NCBI GenBank assembly: GCA_002707985.1
Contig: PAOI01000005.1
Span: 99,707 to 160,446 of the forward strand
Direction: 5' to 3'
Source of the DNA: Sphingomonas sp.
Lineage (GTDB): Bacteria; Pseudomonadota; Alphaproteobacteria; Sphingomonadales; Sphingomonadaceae
Length of the DNA stretch: 60,740 nt
Of the stretch, positions 36,801-44,344 are shown in pieces (the stretch's first letter is position 1; the number at the start of each line of letters is the position of its first letter). The notes under the pieces are model-generated. The model was not told the DNA's origin. It saw only the letters and a program-made list of their open reading frames with translations, and ran no database searches. Position numbers and translations under genes: made by a program.

Positions 36801-37385
36801 GGCATAGGCGAGATCGAGCAGCTTCGGCTCCGCCGCGCCCTCGGTTTCGTCGAGTCGCCGCGACAATTCGATATAGAGCCGATCGCCGAACAGCCCCTGC
36901 AGCCGGTCGGCATAGGCCGCAGCAGCCAAATCCTGCCCATCGGCGTAAAGCCGGGCAAGTGCCCCTTCCCCACCCGCCGTCAGCGCGATCAGGCCATCGG
37001 AGCGACCGTCCAGCGCTTCGAACGGAACATGCGCGTCGAGTTCGATCGGGCGATCGAGATGCGCCATCGACACGAGCGCGCATAGATTTTCGTAGCCCGC
37101 CATGTCCTGCGCATAAAGCGCCAGCCAGTCGATGATCGGCGGCTTGCCCTCCGGGGTCTCGGGGCGCGCAACGGCGAGCAGGGTGCCGACGATCGGCTGC
37201 ACCCCCGCCTTCATGCACGCATCGGAAAAGGACATTGCGGCATAGAGGCCGTTGCGATCGACCACCGCCACGGCGGGAAAGCCCAGCTCACGCGCGCGCT
37301 TGGCGATCGCCTTGGGGTCGATGGCCCCTTCCAGCATCGTGTAGGAAGAGAAAACCCGAAGCGGTACAAAACCCGAATGCGCCAT
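33825..37385 (-). CDS. dnaE: DNA polymerase III alpha subunit
   Basis: The replicative polymerase catalytic subunit, 1186 residues. Order of parts: a PHP domain (residues about 8-200, VFSSYTMLEGAI at the start), and the polymerase palm with GPGRGSGAGSAVAW and the catalytic MPDFDIDFCETRRGEV near residue 413. The fingers region follows with YQEQVMQAAQ and GYSLGGADLLRRAMGKK. Next come a helix-hairpin-helix and beta-clamp region and an OB-fold, and the C-terminus ends in short basic residues. Promoter signals are not obvious; the divergent gap to the mraZ-like gene is 338 bases. Confidence 0.98.
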   Translation of the reverse strand: MAHSGFVPLRVFSSYTMLEGAIDPKAIAKRARELGFPAVAVVDRNGLYAAMSFSDACMKAGVQPIVGTLLAVARPETPEGKPPIIDWLALYAQDMAGYENLCALVSMAHLDRPIELDAHVPFEALDGRSDGLIALTAGGEGALARLYADGQDLAAAAYADRLQGLFGDRLYIELSRRLDETEGAAEPKLLDLAYARDIPIVATNPCCFAEEDFHQAHDAMLCIANSSYVASDDRPRSSPDAWMKPAGEMRDAFADLPEAIANTLIVAQRCAVSAPKRKPILPSLAGDREGEATKLREDARAGLIERLRKIVALEDGIARPEASAGEELKNSAEQISEEALLARFPEYFKRLDYELDIIVDMGFPGYFLIVADFIKWAKDHDIPVGPGRGSGAGSAVAWALTITDLDPLDLGLLFERFLNPERVSMPDFDIDFCETRRGEVIRYVQQKYGRDTVAQIITFGTMKARAVLKDTGRVLQMSYGQVDRLAKLVPNHPTDPWTLDRALNGVSELHSEYHNDQDVRLLWDLAAKLEGLPRHSSTHAAGVVIGDRPLSQLIPLYRDPRSDMPVTQFDMKYVEGAGLVKFDFLGLKTLSVLQKAVQLLAQRGVEVDLSALKWDDDGVYELLQRGDTVGVFQLESEGMRRTLAAVRPSNFGDIIALVSLYRPGPMDNIPTFGARKNGREEVVYPHDLLEPILKETYGIFVYQEQVMQAAQILAGYSLGGADLLRRAMGKKIKAEMDKQREIFVAGCAEHNQIPEAKANELFDLIDKFAGYGFNKSHAAAYALLAYQTAWLKAHHPQEFFAASMCYDIDQTDKLSVFVDDMKRADILCLAPDINASEAEFSVEQRPEGLAVRYALAGLKGVGERAMEQLVAEREANGRFQSLDEFAHRVDPRLINKRQLETLASGGAFDSIESDRAGVHAAAETILAVAQRTHENRTSGQGGLFGDSEPAGNAIQLPTSVHWSLAERIQAERDAFGFYFSAHPLDRYAHLARVHGARSLASLSEISIPESARIGATVSALIEDARWRTSARGNRYLMATISDATGQFVTTCFDENASTDLEDCARNGGCAVLTVELDRRPGEETPRVTVRRVQSFETLANSARLVLDLAIDDPMVLPRLAGIVGNQRGGRGEVRVRAPLGADGEAELVLGRDFLLDGELTARIENLDGIRHATLRDAEEPRLASVA

Positions 37386-37723
37386 ACCCGAACCTAGGAT
37401 GGACGACCCCGTTTTGCCAAGCGATGCTTACGGAAATCCACAGCTTTCTCGTCGGCTAGAACGAGCGCGGCGCGCTGACCACGCGGTAAAACACCTAGCG
37501 TGCGAACCCGGAACAGGATTCCACCGGAGTGGCAATTAACCCAATTTCGGGCGACAACATCGTTAACATTTCATCGACCAAAATGAACGGTTCATCGCAG
37601 GATCAGAATCAGGCTTTATTATGGCAAATATGGGGCAGATCGAGAAATGCCCTGCAAGACAGAGGTTTAGGAAAATCGCTCTGAACTTCCAGTGAACTCA
37701 GTAACGGTTTCATGAGGGCAAAA
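37386..37723. other. Divergent intergenic region between dnaE and the mraZ-like gene
   Basis: A 338-base gap, visibly richer in A+T than its neighbours in the stretch 37535-37640. I see no credible gene on either strand. It should hold promoters for both genes. Two GANTC sites (possible CcrM methylation) are visible, in AGGATTCCAC and CAGAATCAGG. A direct repeat, TTCATCG, occurs twice (in ATTTCATCGACC and GGTTCATCGCAG). No array of TGGG repeats of the type bound by MraZ is visible. Confidence 0.5.
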
Positions 37724-38215
37724 ATGGTAACCCTGTTTCACGGCAGCGCACTTTGCGAAGTGGATGGCGAGGGTAATGTCACCCTCCCCGGCTTCGTCGC
37801 CGAAGCGCTCAACGAAGCACCCGACGGAAGCCAGCTGATGGTGGCCCGGCACGAGGCCGATCCCTGCCTGGTCAGCTATCGTCGCGATCATCTGCGCACG
37901 CTGCGCCGTCAGACCGAACGGCGGCGCATTGCCGATGAACGCGCGGGCCGCGATCCGCGCGGACATCATCGCCGCGTGCGCCGCGCCTTTGGTGTCGTCG
38001 AACCGCTGCGTCAGGCGTGTGGCACGGCGAATATTCCCGCTGCGATGCGCCATCTCGGCCGCATCGGCAACCGCGCACTGTTCGTCGGCGCCGGCGAAAA
38101 TTTCGAAATCTGGAACCCCGACCTCGCTCTGGAGAGCGAAGACGAAAATCTCCGCGAAATCACTGCCTGGCAGGTTCAGGCAGCCGGCGCGGACCACGCA
38201 AAAGGAGGTCATTGA
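37724..38215 (+). CDS. Orphan MraZ-like transcriptional regulator
   Basis: A protein of about 163 residues with two SpoVT/AbrB-like half-domains, as in MraZ: VDGEGNVTLPGFVAEALN near residue 15 and CGTANIPAAMRHLGRIGNRALFVGAGENFEIWNPD near residue 100, including the strongly MraZ-like FEIWNP. A basic stretch RRQTERRRIADERAGRDPRGHHRRVRRAFG lies between. The start is ATG 37724 after GAGGGC; ATG 37712 is also open. MraZ normally opens the division and cell-wall cluster, but no rsmH or ftsL follows here, so this is probably a divergent paralogue. It is followed after one base by a zinc-ribbon protein gene. Confidence 0.75.
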   Translation: MVTLFHGSALCEVDGEGNVTLPGFVAEALNEAPDGSQLMVARHEADPCLVSYRRDHLRTLRRQTERRRIADERAGRDPRGHHRRVRRAFGVVEPLRQACGTANIPAAMRHLGRIGNRALFVGAGENFEIWNPDLALESEDENLREITAWQVQAAGADHAKGGH

Positions 38216-38216
38216 G

Positions 38217-38648
38217 ATGACTGGGCTTTGCAAATTGATGGGTCATACCGCCGATTCGGTGCATCATCACAATCAGGGGCTGGATTTTTCCAGCTGTCAC
38301 CAATGCGGTTGCGACCTGATCCGCGCGCCCGAAGGCGAATGGACGGAGGTGCCGCGCGGCTTCCGCGTGGTCTGGCGCGAATTCGGGCGTACCGCGGATG
38401 CCGCATCGGTGGCTGCGCGAATGCAGCGCAACGCACCCGTGCCCGCCCGCCGCGAACCGCGCAATGCCGCGCCGAAGGCGCGCCGCGATCGCCGGGGGCG
38501 GCCGTTCAAGGGCGCCGCCAGCATGTTCGGCACCCTGACTCAGCTCGGCAGGCTCCTGCGCAACGATGAAGCGCCTGCGGATACCGAAGCAATGGAAGCG
38601 AACGGGCAATATGTGATCCTGCTGCCCCAGGTCGGCAACGGACATTGA
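38217..38648 (+). CDS. Small zinc-ribbon protein downstream of the MraZ-like gene
   Basis: A 143-residue protein with a strong AAAGGAGGTC ribosome site; the ATG lies one base after the MraZ-like gene stop. The N-terminus has C-x4-H (CKLMGH) and later C-x2-C (CHQCGC), which resembles a DUF1660-like zinc ribbon. Next is a WTEVPRGFRVVWREFG segment, then an Arg-rich middle, likely disordered. The C-terminus MEANGQYVILLPQVGNGH is hydrophobic and might be bound by a partner. The pairing with MraZ suggests that the two act together, but no function is known to me. Confidence 0.65.
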   Translation: MTGLCKLMGHTADSVHHHNQGLDFSSCHQCGCDLIRAPEGEWTEVPRGFRVVWREFGRTADAASVAARMQRNAPVPARREPRNAAPKARRDRRGRPFKGAASMFGTLTQLGRLLRNDEAPADTEAMEANGQYVILLPQVGNGH

Positions 38649-38658
38649 AGCTTTGCGG

Positions 38659-38718
38659 GCGCTCGCTTCCTCCGCGAGCGCGCCGGGGCGGTGGTGAGGC
38701 CGAACGTGCCTCACCACC
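38659..38718. terminator. Two hairpins between convergent mraZ-like operon and lolD
   Basis: GCGCTCGC (38659-38666) pairs with GCGAGCGC (38674-38681). GGTGGTGAGGC (38690-38700) pairs with GCCTCACCACC (38708-38718), an 11-bp perfect stem with a 7-base loop. Neither is followed by a T tract, so rho-independent termination is not certain, but their place after the zinc-ribbon gene suggests transcript-end or stabilising structures. Confidence 0.45.
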
Positions 38719-38756
38719 ATATCCCCTAATCCCGCGCGCACGCGGCGCGGCTTTAC

Positions 38757-39431
38757 CTATCCCAGATATCCTTCGTGCAGCCGCACGATGCGGTCCATCT
38801 TCGCCGCCAGCCGCTCATTGTGTGTAGCTACGAACGCTGCGGACCCTTCCTCACGTACCAGCCGCAGAAATTCGGTCAGCACAACATCGGCGGTCGCTTC
38901 GTCCAGATTGCCGGTCGGTTCATCCGCCAGCACCAGTGCCGGCCGCGTGGCCAGCGCGCGAGCAACCGCCACCCGCTGCTGCTCGCCGCCCGACAACTGG
39001 CTGGGGCGGTGAGTCAGCCGCTGATCGAGCCCCAGCGCACCGAGCAGCTTTTTCGCGCGCGCATCGGCCTCCGCACGCGTCGCGCCATGGATCAGCTGGG
39101 GCAGGACGACATTCTCCTGCGCCGTGAAGTCCGGCAGCAAATGGTGGAACTGGTACACGAAACCCAGCGTCTCGCGGCGCAGCTCGGTCCGGCCGCGCGA
39201 ATCGAGTTGCGATGCTTCGCGCCCGCAGATCTTGAGCGATCCTTCAAAGCCCCCTTCGAGCAGCCCGACCGCCTGCAACATTGTCGACTTGCCCGATCCC
39301 GACGGGCCGAGCAGCGCGACGATCTCGCCCTTACCGATGGTCAGGTCTATCCCGCGCAGCACCTCGATCGTGATGCCGCCCTGGGTGAAGCTGCGCCGCA
39401 TGTCGCGGATTTCTACAACGGCATCACTCAT
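38757..39431 (-). CDS. lolD: Lipoprotein-releasing ABC transporter ATPase
   Basis: The ATPase of the Lol system that frees outer-membrane lipoproteins from the inner membrane for LolA. The 224-residue protein has Walker [15 protein letters not shown] near residue 39, the signature [15 protein letters not shown] near residue 145, and Walker [14 protein letters not shown] near residue 166, with the LolD/MacB-type [15 protein letters not shown]-loop neighbourhood. Its ATG lies inside the last codons of the permease gene (8-base overlap), so the two are coupled. Confidence 0.96.
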   Translation of the reverse strand: MSDAVVEIRDMRRSFTQGGITIEVLRGIDLTIGKGEIVALLGPSGSGKSTMLQAVGLLEGGFEGSLKICGREASQLDSRGRTELRRETLGFVYQFHHLLPDFTAQENVVLPQLIHGATRAEADARAKKLLGALGLDQRLTHRPSQLSGGEQQRVAVARALATRPALVLADEPTGNLDEATADVVLTEFLRLVREEGSAAFVATHNERLAAKMDRIVRLHEGYLG

Positions 39432-40674
39432 AGCGGAGCACCTGGACAGGATCGGTTCCCGCCGCGCGGAACGCGGGGATCAGGGTTGCAAGGAAGGTGA
39501 GGATGAACGCCGTTACCACGACGCCGAACACCTCCCACGGATCGGTCTTTGCCGGCAGTTCGCTGAGGAACCGCATCTGCGGGTCCCAGATATTCTGGCC
39601 GGTGACGAGACCGATGAACGAAACGACCTGCTGGCGGAAGGCGATGAAGATCGCCGCCAGGACAAGTCCTGCGCCAATCCCCATCGTACCGATCGTCGTG
39701 CCGACCGTGATGAAGATGCGCAACATGCTGCCGCGAGTCGCGCCCATGGTGCGCAGGATCGCGATGTCGCGCGTCTTTGCGCGCACCAGCATGATCAATG
39801 ACGACAGGATGTTGAACGCGGCAACCAGGATGATGAGCGACAACACGGTCGCAGTCACTACCCGGTCGACCGCCAGCGCCTCGAACAGCTCCGAATTCAT
39901 CATCCGCCAGTCGACCAGTTGGCCCTTGTCGCCGATCGTCTTTTCCAGCGGCGCAAGGATCTGGTCGACGCGATCGGGATCGTCGGTGTCGATTTCGACC
40001 ATCCCCACCGCATCGCCGAGCAGCAACAGCGTCTGCGCCTGCGACATCGGCATTAGCACGAATGCCTTGTCATAATCATAGATGCCGACTTCGAAGATCG
40101 TCGCAACGCGATATTTCACGATGCGCGGCACCGTGCCGAACGGCGTGCTCGATCCCAGCGGGTTCATGATCGAGATGCTCGATCCGATCGATGCGCCAAG
40201 CTGATCCGCCAGGCGCGAGCCGATTCCCACGCATTCGCAGCCGGGTGTCAGCTGATCGAGCGACCCCAGCACTTCCTTGCCGTCGAGCACGGGATTGTCG
40301 CGGATGTCGCCGACTTCCATGCCGCGTACCAGCACCGCTTCGGCGCGACCGTTGAATGTCGCGAACAGCGGTTGTTCGATCAGCGGCGTTGCACTGGTCA
40401 CGCCCGGCGTCTTGCGTGCTTGCTCGACGATCGCGCGCCAATCGCGCAACTGCCCCCCATATCCCTGAATCACCGCATGGCCGTTCAGGCCGGTGATCTT
40501 GTCGAACAGCTCTGCGCGAAAGCCGTTCATCACGCTCATGACGACGATCAGCGCGGCGACGCCCAGCATCACCGCGCCCAGGCTGATTCCCGCGACGATG
40601 GCGATGAACGCCTCGCCCCGACCGGGCAGAAGATAGCGTCGGGCGATCATACGCTCGTACCGCGATAACAGCAT
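39424..40674 (-). CDS. lolC: Lipoprotein-releasing ABC transporter permease (LolC/LolE)
   Basis: A 416-residue permease with four transmembrane helices: one near residues 20-50 ([25 protein letters not shown]) and three in the C-terminal half of the FtsX fold (near 265, 315-345 and 380-400). A large periplasmic domain lies between. The motif [19 protein letters not shown] is specific to the LolC/E family. Alphaproteobacteria often have a single such gene forming a LolF2-D2 complex, and this locus matches that. It starts at ATG 40674; a second ATG is eight codons downstream. Confidence 0.94.
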   Translation of the reverse strand: MLLSRYERMIARRYLLPGRGEAFIAIVAGISLGAVMLGVAALIVVMSVMNGFRAELFDKITGLNGHAVIQGYGGQLRDWRAIVEQARKTPGVTSATPLIEQPLFATFNGRAEAVLVRGMEVGDIRDNPVLDGKEVLGSLDQLTPGCECVGIGSRLADQLGASIGSSISIMNPLGSSTPFGTVPRIVKYRVATIFEVGIYDYDKAFVLMPMSQAQTLLLLGDAVGMVEIDTDDPDRVDQILAPLEKTIGDKGQLVDWRMMNSELFEALAVDRVVTATVLSLIILVAAFNILSSLIMLVRAKTRDIAILRTMGATRGSMLRIFITVGTTIGTMGIGAGLVLAAIFIAFRQQVVSFIGLVTGQNIWDPQMRFLSELPAKTDPWEVFGVVVTAFILTFLATLIPAFRAAGTDPVQVLRYE

Positions 40675-40803
40675 GCAGTGGGACCCTGGACCTCTGGAAA
40701 GGCCGTTGCTCTAGGGCAGGTTCGGCCCTGCTGGCAAATGGCAAAGCTGTTGCGTGCGCGCCACAGGGTGACTCCAATCTGCGCCACCCATGCGCATAGC
40801 CGG

Positions 40804-40980
40804 TGACAAACGCGGTTCGGGCCCGTAGCAAACGCTCATCGAAGCGCAGGCAAAAAGGCCGTGGTTCGGGGAGGCTTACCGCCCCGCTTGTCTCAGGACG
40901 GGCGTGTGGGCGAAGCCGACAAAGGGGGCTGACGAGCATTCGTCACGCAGGCGCCCGGACTGGAAACGGTCCGGGCGTTT
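40804..40980 (+). ncRNA. Candidate structured small RNA (unidentified) in the lolC-TBDR gap
   Basis: The 420-base gap 40675-41094 has no convincing coding frame. On the plus strand GACAAACGCGG (40804-40814) partly pairs with CCCCGCTTGTC (40891-40901), closing about 75 bases that contain further short stems (CGCT-CATCGA-AGCG and CGGGG-AGGCTTAC-CGCCCCG). Next come TGACGA-GCAT-TCGTCA (40930-40945) and a 9-bp GC hairpin (40952-40977) with three T residues after it. This pattern suggests a folded transcript with a terminator. It does not match SRP, tmRNA or RNase P landmarks; 6S RNA is an open possibility. Confidence 0.35.
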
Positions 40981-41094
40981 CGCGTTTCTGGACCACGACG
41001 GATGAACCGCCCCGGAACCTATCCCGAAATTCGGGGAGAAAGCCGCGCGGGCAACGACTCCCTCCCCTGCCACGACAGGTGCCGCGGGTTCAGA

Positions 41095-43506
41095 TCAGAA
41101 GTTTTTGGCGATGGTCAGGCCGAAGGTGCGCTGGTCACCGGGCGATCCTACGATCAGCCCGCTATTGCCCGATGCCAAGGCGAGCTCGGTAAAATATTTG
41201 CTGTCGAACGCGTTGCGAACCCAGAGGAACGCGTTGAGCCCATCGTCGCTGCGAAAGCCGATGCGGAAGTTCGAGACTTCATAGCCGGCAATGTCGGTAT
41301 ATGCCGACCGCGAGGCGTTGGACGAGAATTTCGAACGCCAGCTTCCGTCATAGCCCAGATAGGCCGACCCCGGCAGCCCGAAGAGATTGGCCGGCACGCT
41401 ATATTCTCCGCCATAGGAGAAGGCCCAGTTGGAAATTCCGGGCAGCCACTGGCCCGAAATGTCGCAATTGGCGGGGCTGTTGCCCGGCTGCCCCGGTGCC
41501 GCGATCGGGGTTCCGCTGCCGCCCCCGGAAAGCTCGGGCGGGCACGGCGCGTCTTCGAACTTCACATATTCATGATCGGTCCAGGCGCCATTGGCATAAA
41601 GCGAGAAGCGTTCGGTCGGACGCCACGCAAATTCTGCTTCGACTCCGCGAACACGGACATGATCGGCATTGGCGAGATAGCCGCGCAGCACGCCCACCTG
41701 ACCGTTCACGACATTGGCCTGATAATCGAAGATATCGGTCCAGAAGCCGGTGAGATTGAACGTCGCGCGACGATCGTCTGTCTGCGTCTTCAGGCCGATT
41801 TCATAGTGATTCACCTTTTCCGGGGCGACCGTTGCGGTTGCCAATATGGGCTGGTTGTTCGCATCGTTGGGCACGCCGTTGACGTTGATCCCGCCCGAGC
41901 GGAATGCCCGTGCATAGCTGGCATATGCCATGACATTGCCCGAAATCTCATAGGAAATACTGAGGTCGCCCGACACATTCCATGCGCTGAATTCGGGTTC
42001 GAAGAATTGGGGGGACAGCACCGCAAGCTGCGCCGCGCGAACCGCGCCGGTGTCGGTGAACAGCACCGGATCGCCATTGCCGTCCAAAACCTGACGGTCA
42101 TAGCTGCCGTGCTTGCTGTCGTAATTGATGCGAATGCCCGGCTGAATGCGCAATCGATCGTTCGCATGCCAGGTCAGCTGACCGAATGCCGCAAGGCTGG
42201 TGTTGGAAAAGTCGATCTGATTATAAGCGATCAGCCCGTCGAGCACCGAGGGATCGGCTGACAGCGGATTGGTGGGATTGATAAGCCACGCACTCGCCGC
42301 CGATCCCTGTTCCTGAACCCCGTCAGTGTGGATCTTCTGGTGAAAGCCGAACAGGCCGATCAGATAATCGAAATCGCGCCCTTCGGCGGCATAGCGAAAT
42401 TCCTGCGTGAACTGGTCCTGATGCGACGGATTTTCGGAGCGCGTGGTGATCGGCAGGCCGATATAGTCGCGGTCGTTCGCCGGGCTCCAGTCCCAGAAGC
42501 GCCAGGCGGTTACGGACGTCAATGTGTCCGATCCCAGCTGATATTCGGCGCGTAGCGAAATGCCGCCCAGTTCATTCGTCGCGTTCAATCTTGCGTCGAC
42601 ATCGACCAGACGATCGAAGGCGTTGGTGCTCGGCACGGCATAGCCTTGTGCAGCGGCCAGCGCGTCATATTGGCGATTGAGCGGTCGTTGAGTCGCGCCG
42701 GTACGCACGTAAAGCTGTGCGCAGCATGCGGGATCCTGACGGTTATAATCGGCCGCGAGCGTTACATCGAGGCCGTCGCGGACGCGCCATAACAGCTGGC
42801 CCCGTACCCCGATATTATCCTGCGCATTTACATAGCTGTTGGTCGCGACATTGTAGAGCGTGCCGCGACGGCTCGTCGCGGAAATCGCAAGCCGCGCCGC
42901 CACCGTGTCGCTCAGCGGCCCGGATATCGATGCCCTGGCCTGCTTGAACTGCAGATTGCCGATCGAAAGCTCGGCGCGGCCCTCGAAATCGAAGCTGGGC
43001 TGCGCAGTTGTGATGCTGATCGCACCGGCAGTGGTGTTCTTGCCATAGAGCGTGCCCTGCGGTCCGCGCAGCACTTCGATCCGGTCGACATCCAGAAAAT
43101 CGAACGTGGCCGATGCGATACGGCTGTAGTAGACCTGATCGATATAGATGCCGACGCCCTGCTCTATACCGTCGTTGGTCAGGCCGAATGGCGCGCCGAT
43201 TCCGCGGATATTGACCGCCGTGTTGCGCGGATTGGACGAGAAGAATTGCAGCGTCGGCACCATCTGCTGCAACCGGCTGACATTGTAACTTCCTGTTTCG
43301 TCGAGCGTATCACCGCTGACGACGGAAACTGCGATCGGAACGTCCTGGATATTCTCGGAACGCCGCCGCGCGGTTACGACGATTTCCCCGTCCTGACTTG
43401 GGGCTTCCTGTTGCGGAGGCCGGGTGGCCGAAGCCGCAGGCACATCCTGCGGTATATTTCCAACGGCGCTTTGTAGCAATGCTGCGACTATCGGCAGACC
43501 GACCAT
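41095..43506 (-). CDS. TonB-dependent outer-membrane receptor
   Basis: An 803-residue outer-membrane transporter. Residues 1-25 look like a signal peptide (MVGLPIVAALLQSAVG). The plug domain starts with the TonB-box-like DGEIVVTARRR, followed by VPIAVSVVSGDTL and the RGIGAPFG and LRGPQGTLYGKNTTAGAISITT plug motifs (about 125-150). The C-terminal 650 residues form the beta-barrel, ending with Phe (FGLTIAKNF), as expected for assembly by BAM. Sequence style matches the Sphingomonas receptors for complex carbon compounds. The ATG chosen is seven bases after GGGAG. The substrate is unknown, and no partner hydrolases are nearby. Confidence 0.92.
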   Translation of the reverse strand: MVGLPIVAALLQSAVGNIPQDVPAASATRPPQQEAPSQDGEIVVTARRRSENIQDVPIAVSVVSGDTLDETGSYNVSRLQQMVPTLQFFSSNPRNTAVNIRGIGAPFGLTNDGIEQGVGIYIDQVYYSRIASATFDFLDVDRIEVLRGPQGTLYGKNTTAGAISITTAQPSFDFEGRAELSIGNLQFKQARASISGPLSDTVAARLAISATSRRGTLYNVATNSYVNAQDNIGVRGQLLWRVRDGLDVTLAADYNRQDPACCAQLYVRTGATQRPLNRQYDALAAAQGYAVPSTNAFDRLVDVDARLNATNELGGISLRAEYQLGSDTLTSVTAWRFWDWSPANDRDYIGLPITTRSENPSHQDQFTQEFRYAAEGRDFDYLIGLFGFHQKIHTDGVQEQGSAASAWLINPTNPLSADPSVLDGLIAYNQIDFSNTSLAAFGQLTWHANDRLRIQPGIRINYDSKHGSYDRQVLDGNGDPVLFTDTGAVRAAQLAVLSPQFFEPEFSAWNVSGDLSISYEISGNVMAYASYARAFRSGGINVNGVPNDANNQPILATATVAPEKVNHYEIGLKTQTDDRRATFNLTGFWTDIFDYQANVVNGQVGVLRGYLANADHVRVRGVEAEFAWRPTERFSLYANGAWTDHEYVKFEDAPCPPELSGGGSGTPIAAPGQPGNSPANCDISGQWLPGISNWAFSYGGEYSVPANLFGLPGSAYLGYDGSWRSKFSSNASRSAYTDIAGYEVSNFRIGFRSDDGLNAFLWVRNAFDSKYFTELALASGNSGLIVGSPGDQRTFGLTIAKNF

Positions 43507-43544
43507 TCCCATTCTCCCTGCACGGCGCATCCCGTGATGCGCGT

Positions 43545-43620
43545 GCGATTAATTCCCATTGATATGATAGGAATAAGGAGATGGTTTTAATGTATACTAA
43601 TATAGTAGGATTTAGTTGAC
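43545..43620. promoter_or_regulatory. AT-rich region with a palindrome upstream of the TBDR gene
   Basis: A strikingly A+T-rich stretch in otherwise G+C-rich DNA, between the divergent TonB-dependent receptor and hsp20 genes. It contains the 13-base palindrome TACTA-ATA-TAGTA (about 43593-43605), which may be an operator, and likely the promoter of the receptor on the minus strand. No canonical -35/-10 pair stands out. Confidence 0.4.
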
Positions 43621-43642
43621 GCGATAATCCGCGATTTCGGCT

Positions 43643-43671
43643 CTTGAAATGGCGATGATCCGTTCCAATTT
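43643..43671 (+). promoter_or_regulatory. Heat-shock (sigma-32-type) promoter of hsp20
   Basis: CTTGAAA at 43643-43649 and CCAATTT at 43665-43671, separated by 15 bases, match the sigma-32 consensus CTTGAAA ... CCCCATTT well. Initiation a few bases downstream would give a 5' leader of about 90 bases, the usual length of a ROSE element. Confidence 0.6.
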
Positions 43672-43679
43672 CACGCTCA

Positions 43680-43770
43680 CACGGTGCCTGCGGGGCCGTG
43701 CAGATATCGGTATCGCAGCCTTCTGGATGCCGATGGGACGTACCATTTTGCTCATTGGAGGATTTGAAAC
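43680..43770 (+). promoter_or_regulatory. ROSE-like RNA thermometer in the hsp20 leader
   Basis: The leader contains TTGCTC at 43748-43753, four bases before the GGAGGA ribosome site at 43757-43762. CTC pairs with GAG, and the G of TTGC faces a G of the ribosome site, giving the unstable mismatched hairpin typical of ROSE elements (motif UYGCU opposite the Shine-Dalgarno). Further upstream GATA-TCGG-TATC and GCAGCCTTCTGGATGC can form additional stems. Heating would open the ribosome site. Predicted by eye only. Confidence 0.6.
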
Positions 43771-44247
43771 ATGCGTCAGTTCGACTTTACCCCCTTCCGC
43801 CGCTCGACCATCGGCTTCGATCGCCTCTTCGACATGCTCGAAGCCAGCGCGCGTCAGGCGAGCAGCGAAAATTATCCGCCGTTCAATCTCGAGCGCCTTG
43901 CCGAGGACCGTTATCGCATCACGCTCGCGGTCGCCGGCTTCAAGAGCGACGAGATCGATATCACCGCGCAGCAGAATCTGCTGACGGTTTCGGGCAAGAA
44001 GCAGGAATCGGAAGCCAAGGCCGCGAATGAAAGCGCGTTCCTGCATCTCGGCATCGCCAATCGCAGCTTCGAACGCCGTTTCGAACTGGCCGATTTCGTG
44101 CGGGTCGAAAGCGCCAATCTGGCCGATGGCCTTCTCACCATTGACCTGGTTCGCGAAGTGCCCGAAACTATGAAACCGAAAAAGATTGCCGTGACGACCG
44201 GCGAAGCGCAGCCTTCGATCGAGCACAAGGCTGCAAACGCGGCATAA
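43771..44247 (+). CDS. Small heat-shock protein Hsp20 (IbpA type)
   Basis: An ATP-independent holdase of 158 residues that binds unfolding proteins. The N-terminus MRQFDFTPFRRSTIGFDRLFDMLE is of the IbpA type. The alpha-crystallin domain runs from about residue 35 (YPPFNLERLAEDRYRITLAVAGFKSDEIDITAQQNLLTVSGKK) to 130, with the conserved GLLTIDLVREVPE near residue 120. It is expressed from a sigma-32-like promoter behind a ROSE-like leader and ends before a strong terminator, so it is a single-gene unit. Confidence 0.95.
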   Translation: MRQFDFTPFRRSTIGFDRLFDMLEASARQASSENYPPFNLERLAEDRYRITLAVAGFKSDEIDITAQQNLLTVSGKKQESEAKAANESAFLHLGIANRSFERRFELADFVRVESANLADGLLTIDLVREVPETMKPKKIAVTTGEAQPSIEHKAANAA

Positions 44248-44299
44248 GATCGCTCACCACGGCTTGCGACGTCTTTCTCCCTTTGGGCGTCGCAGCAGG

Positions 44300-44328
44300 G
44301 GCGCCCGGACATTGTCCGGGCGCCTTTT
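44300..44328 (+). terminator. Rho-independent terminator after hsp20
   Basis: GGCGCCCGGAC (44300-44310) pairs with GTCCGGGCGCC (44314-44324) over 11 bp with a 3-base ATT loop, followed by TTTT. It faces the 3' end of pyrG. Confidence 0.85.
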
Positions 44329-44344
44329 GCTTGTGCTCAGGCGA

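Noticed and set aside
40076..40939. A minus-strand frame of 287 codons over the lolC start and the upstream gap
   Set aside because: Its last two thirds are lolC in another frame. The upstream part has no coding character; the gap is better read as non-coding.
41095..43770. A cobalamin or other riboswitch in front of the TonB-dependent receptor
   Set aside because: The leader of the receptor (above 43506 on the minus strand) is short and AT-rich and has no B12-box-like sequence.
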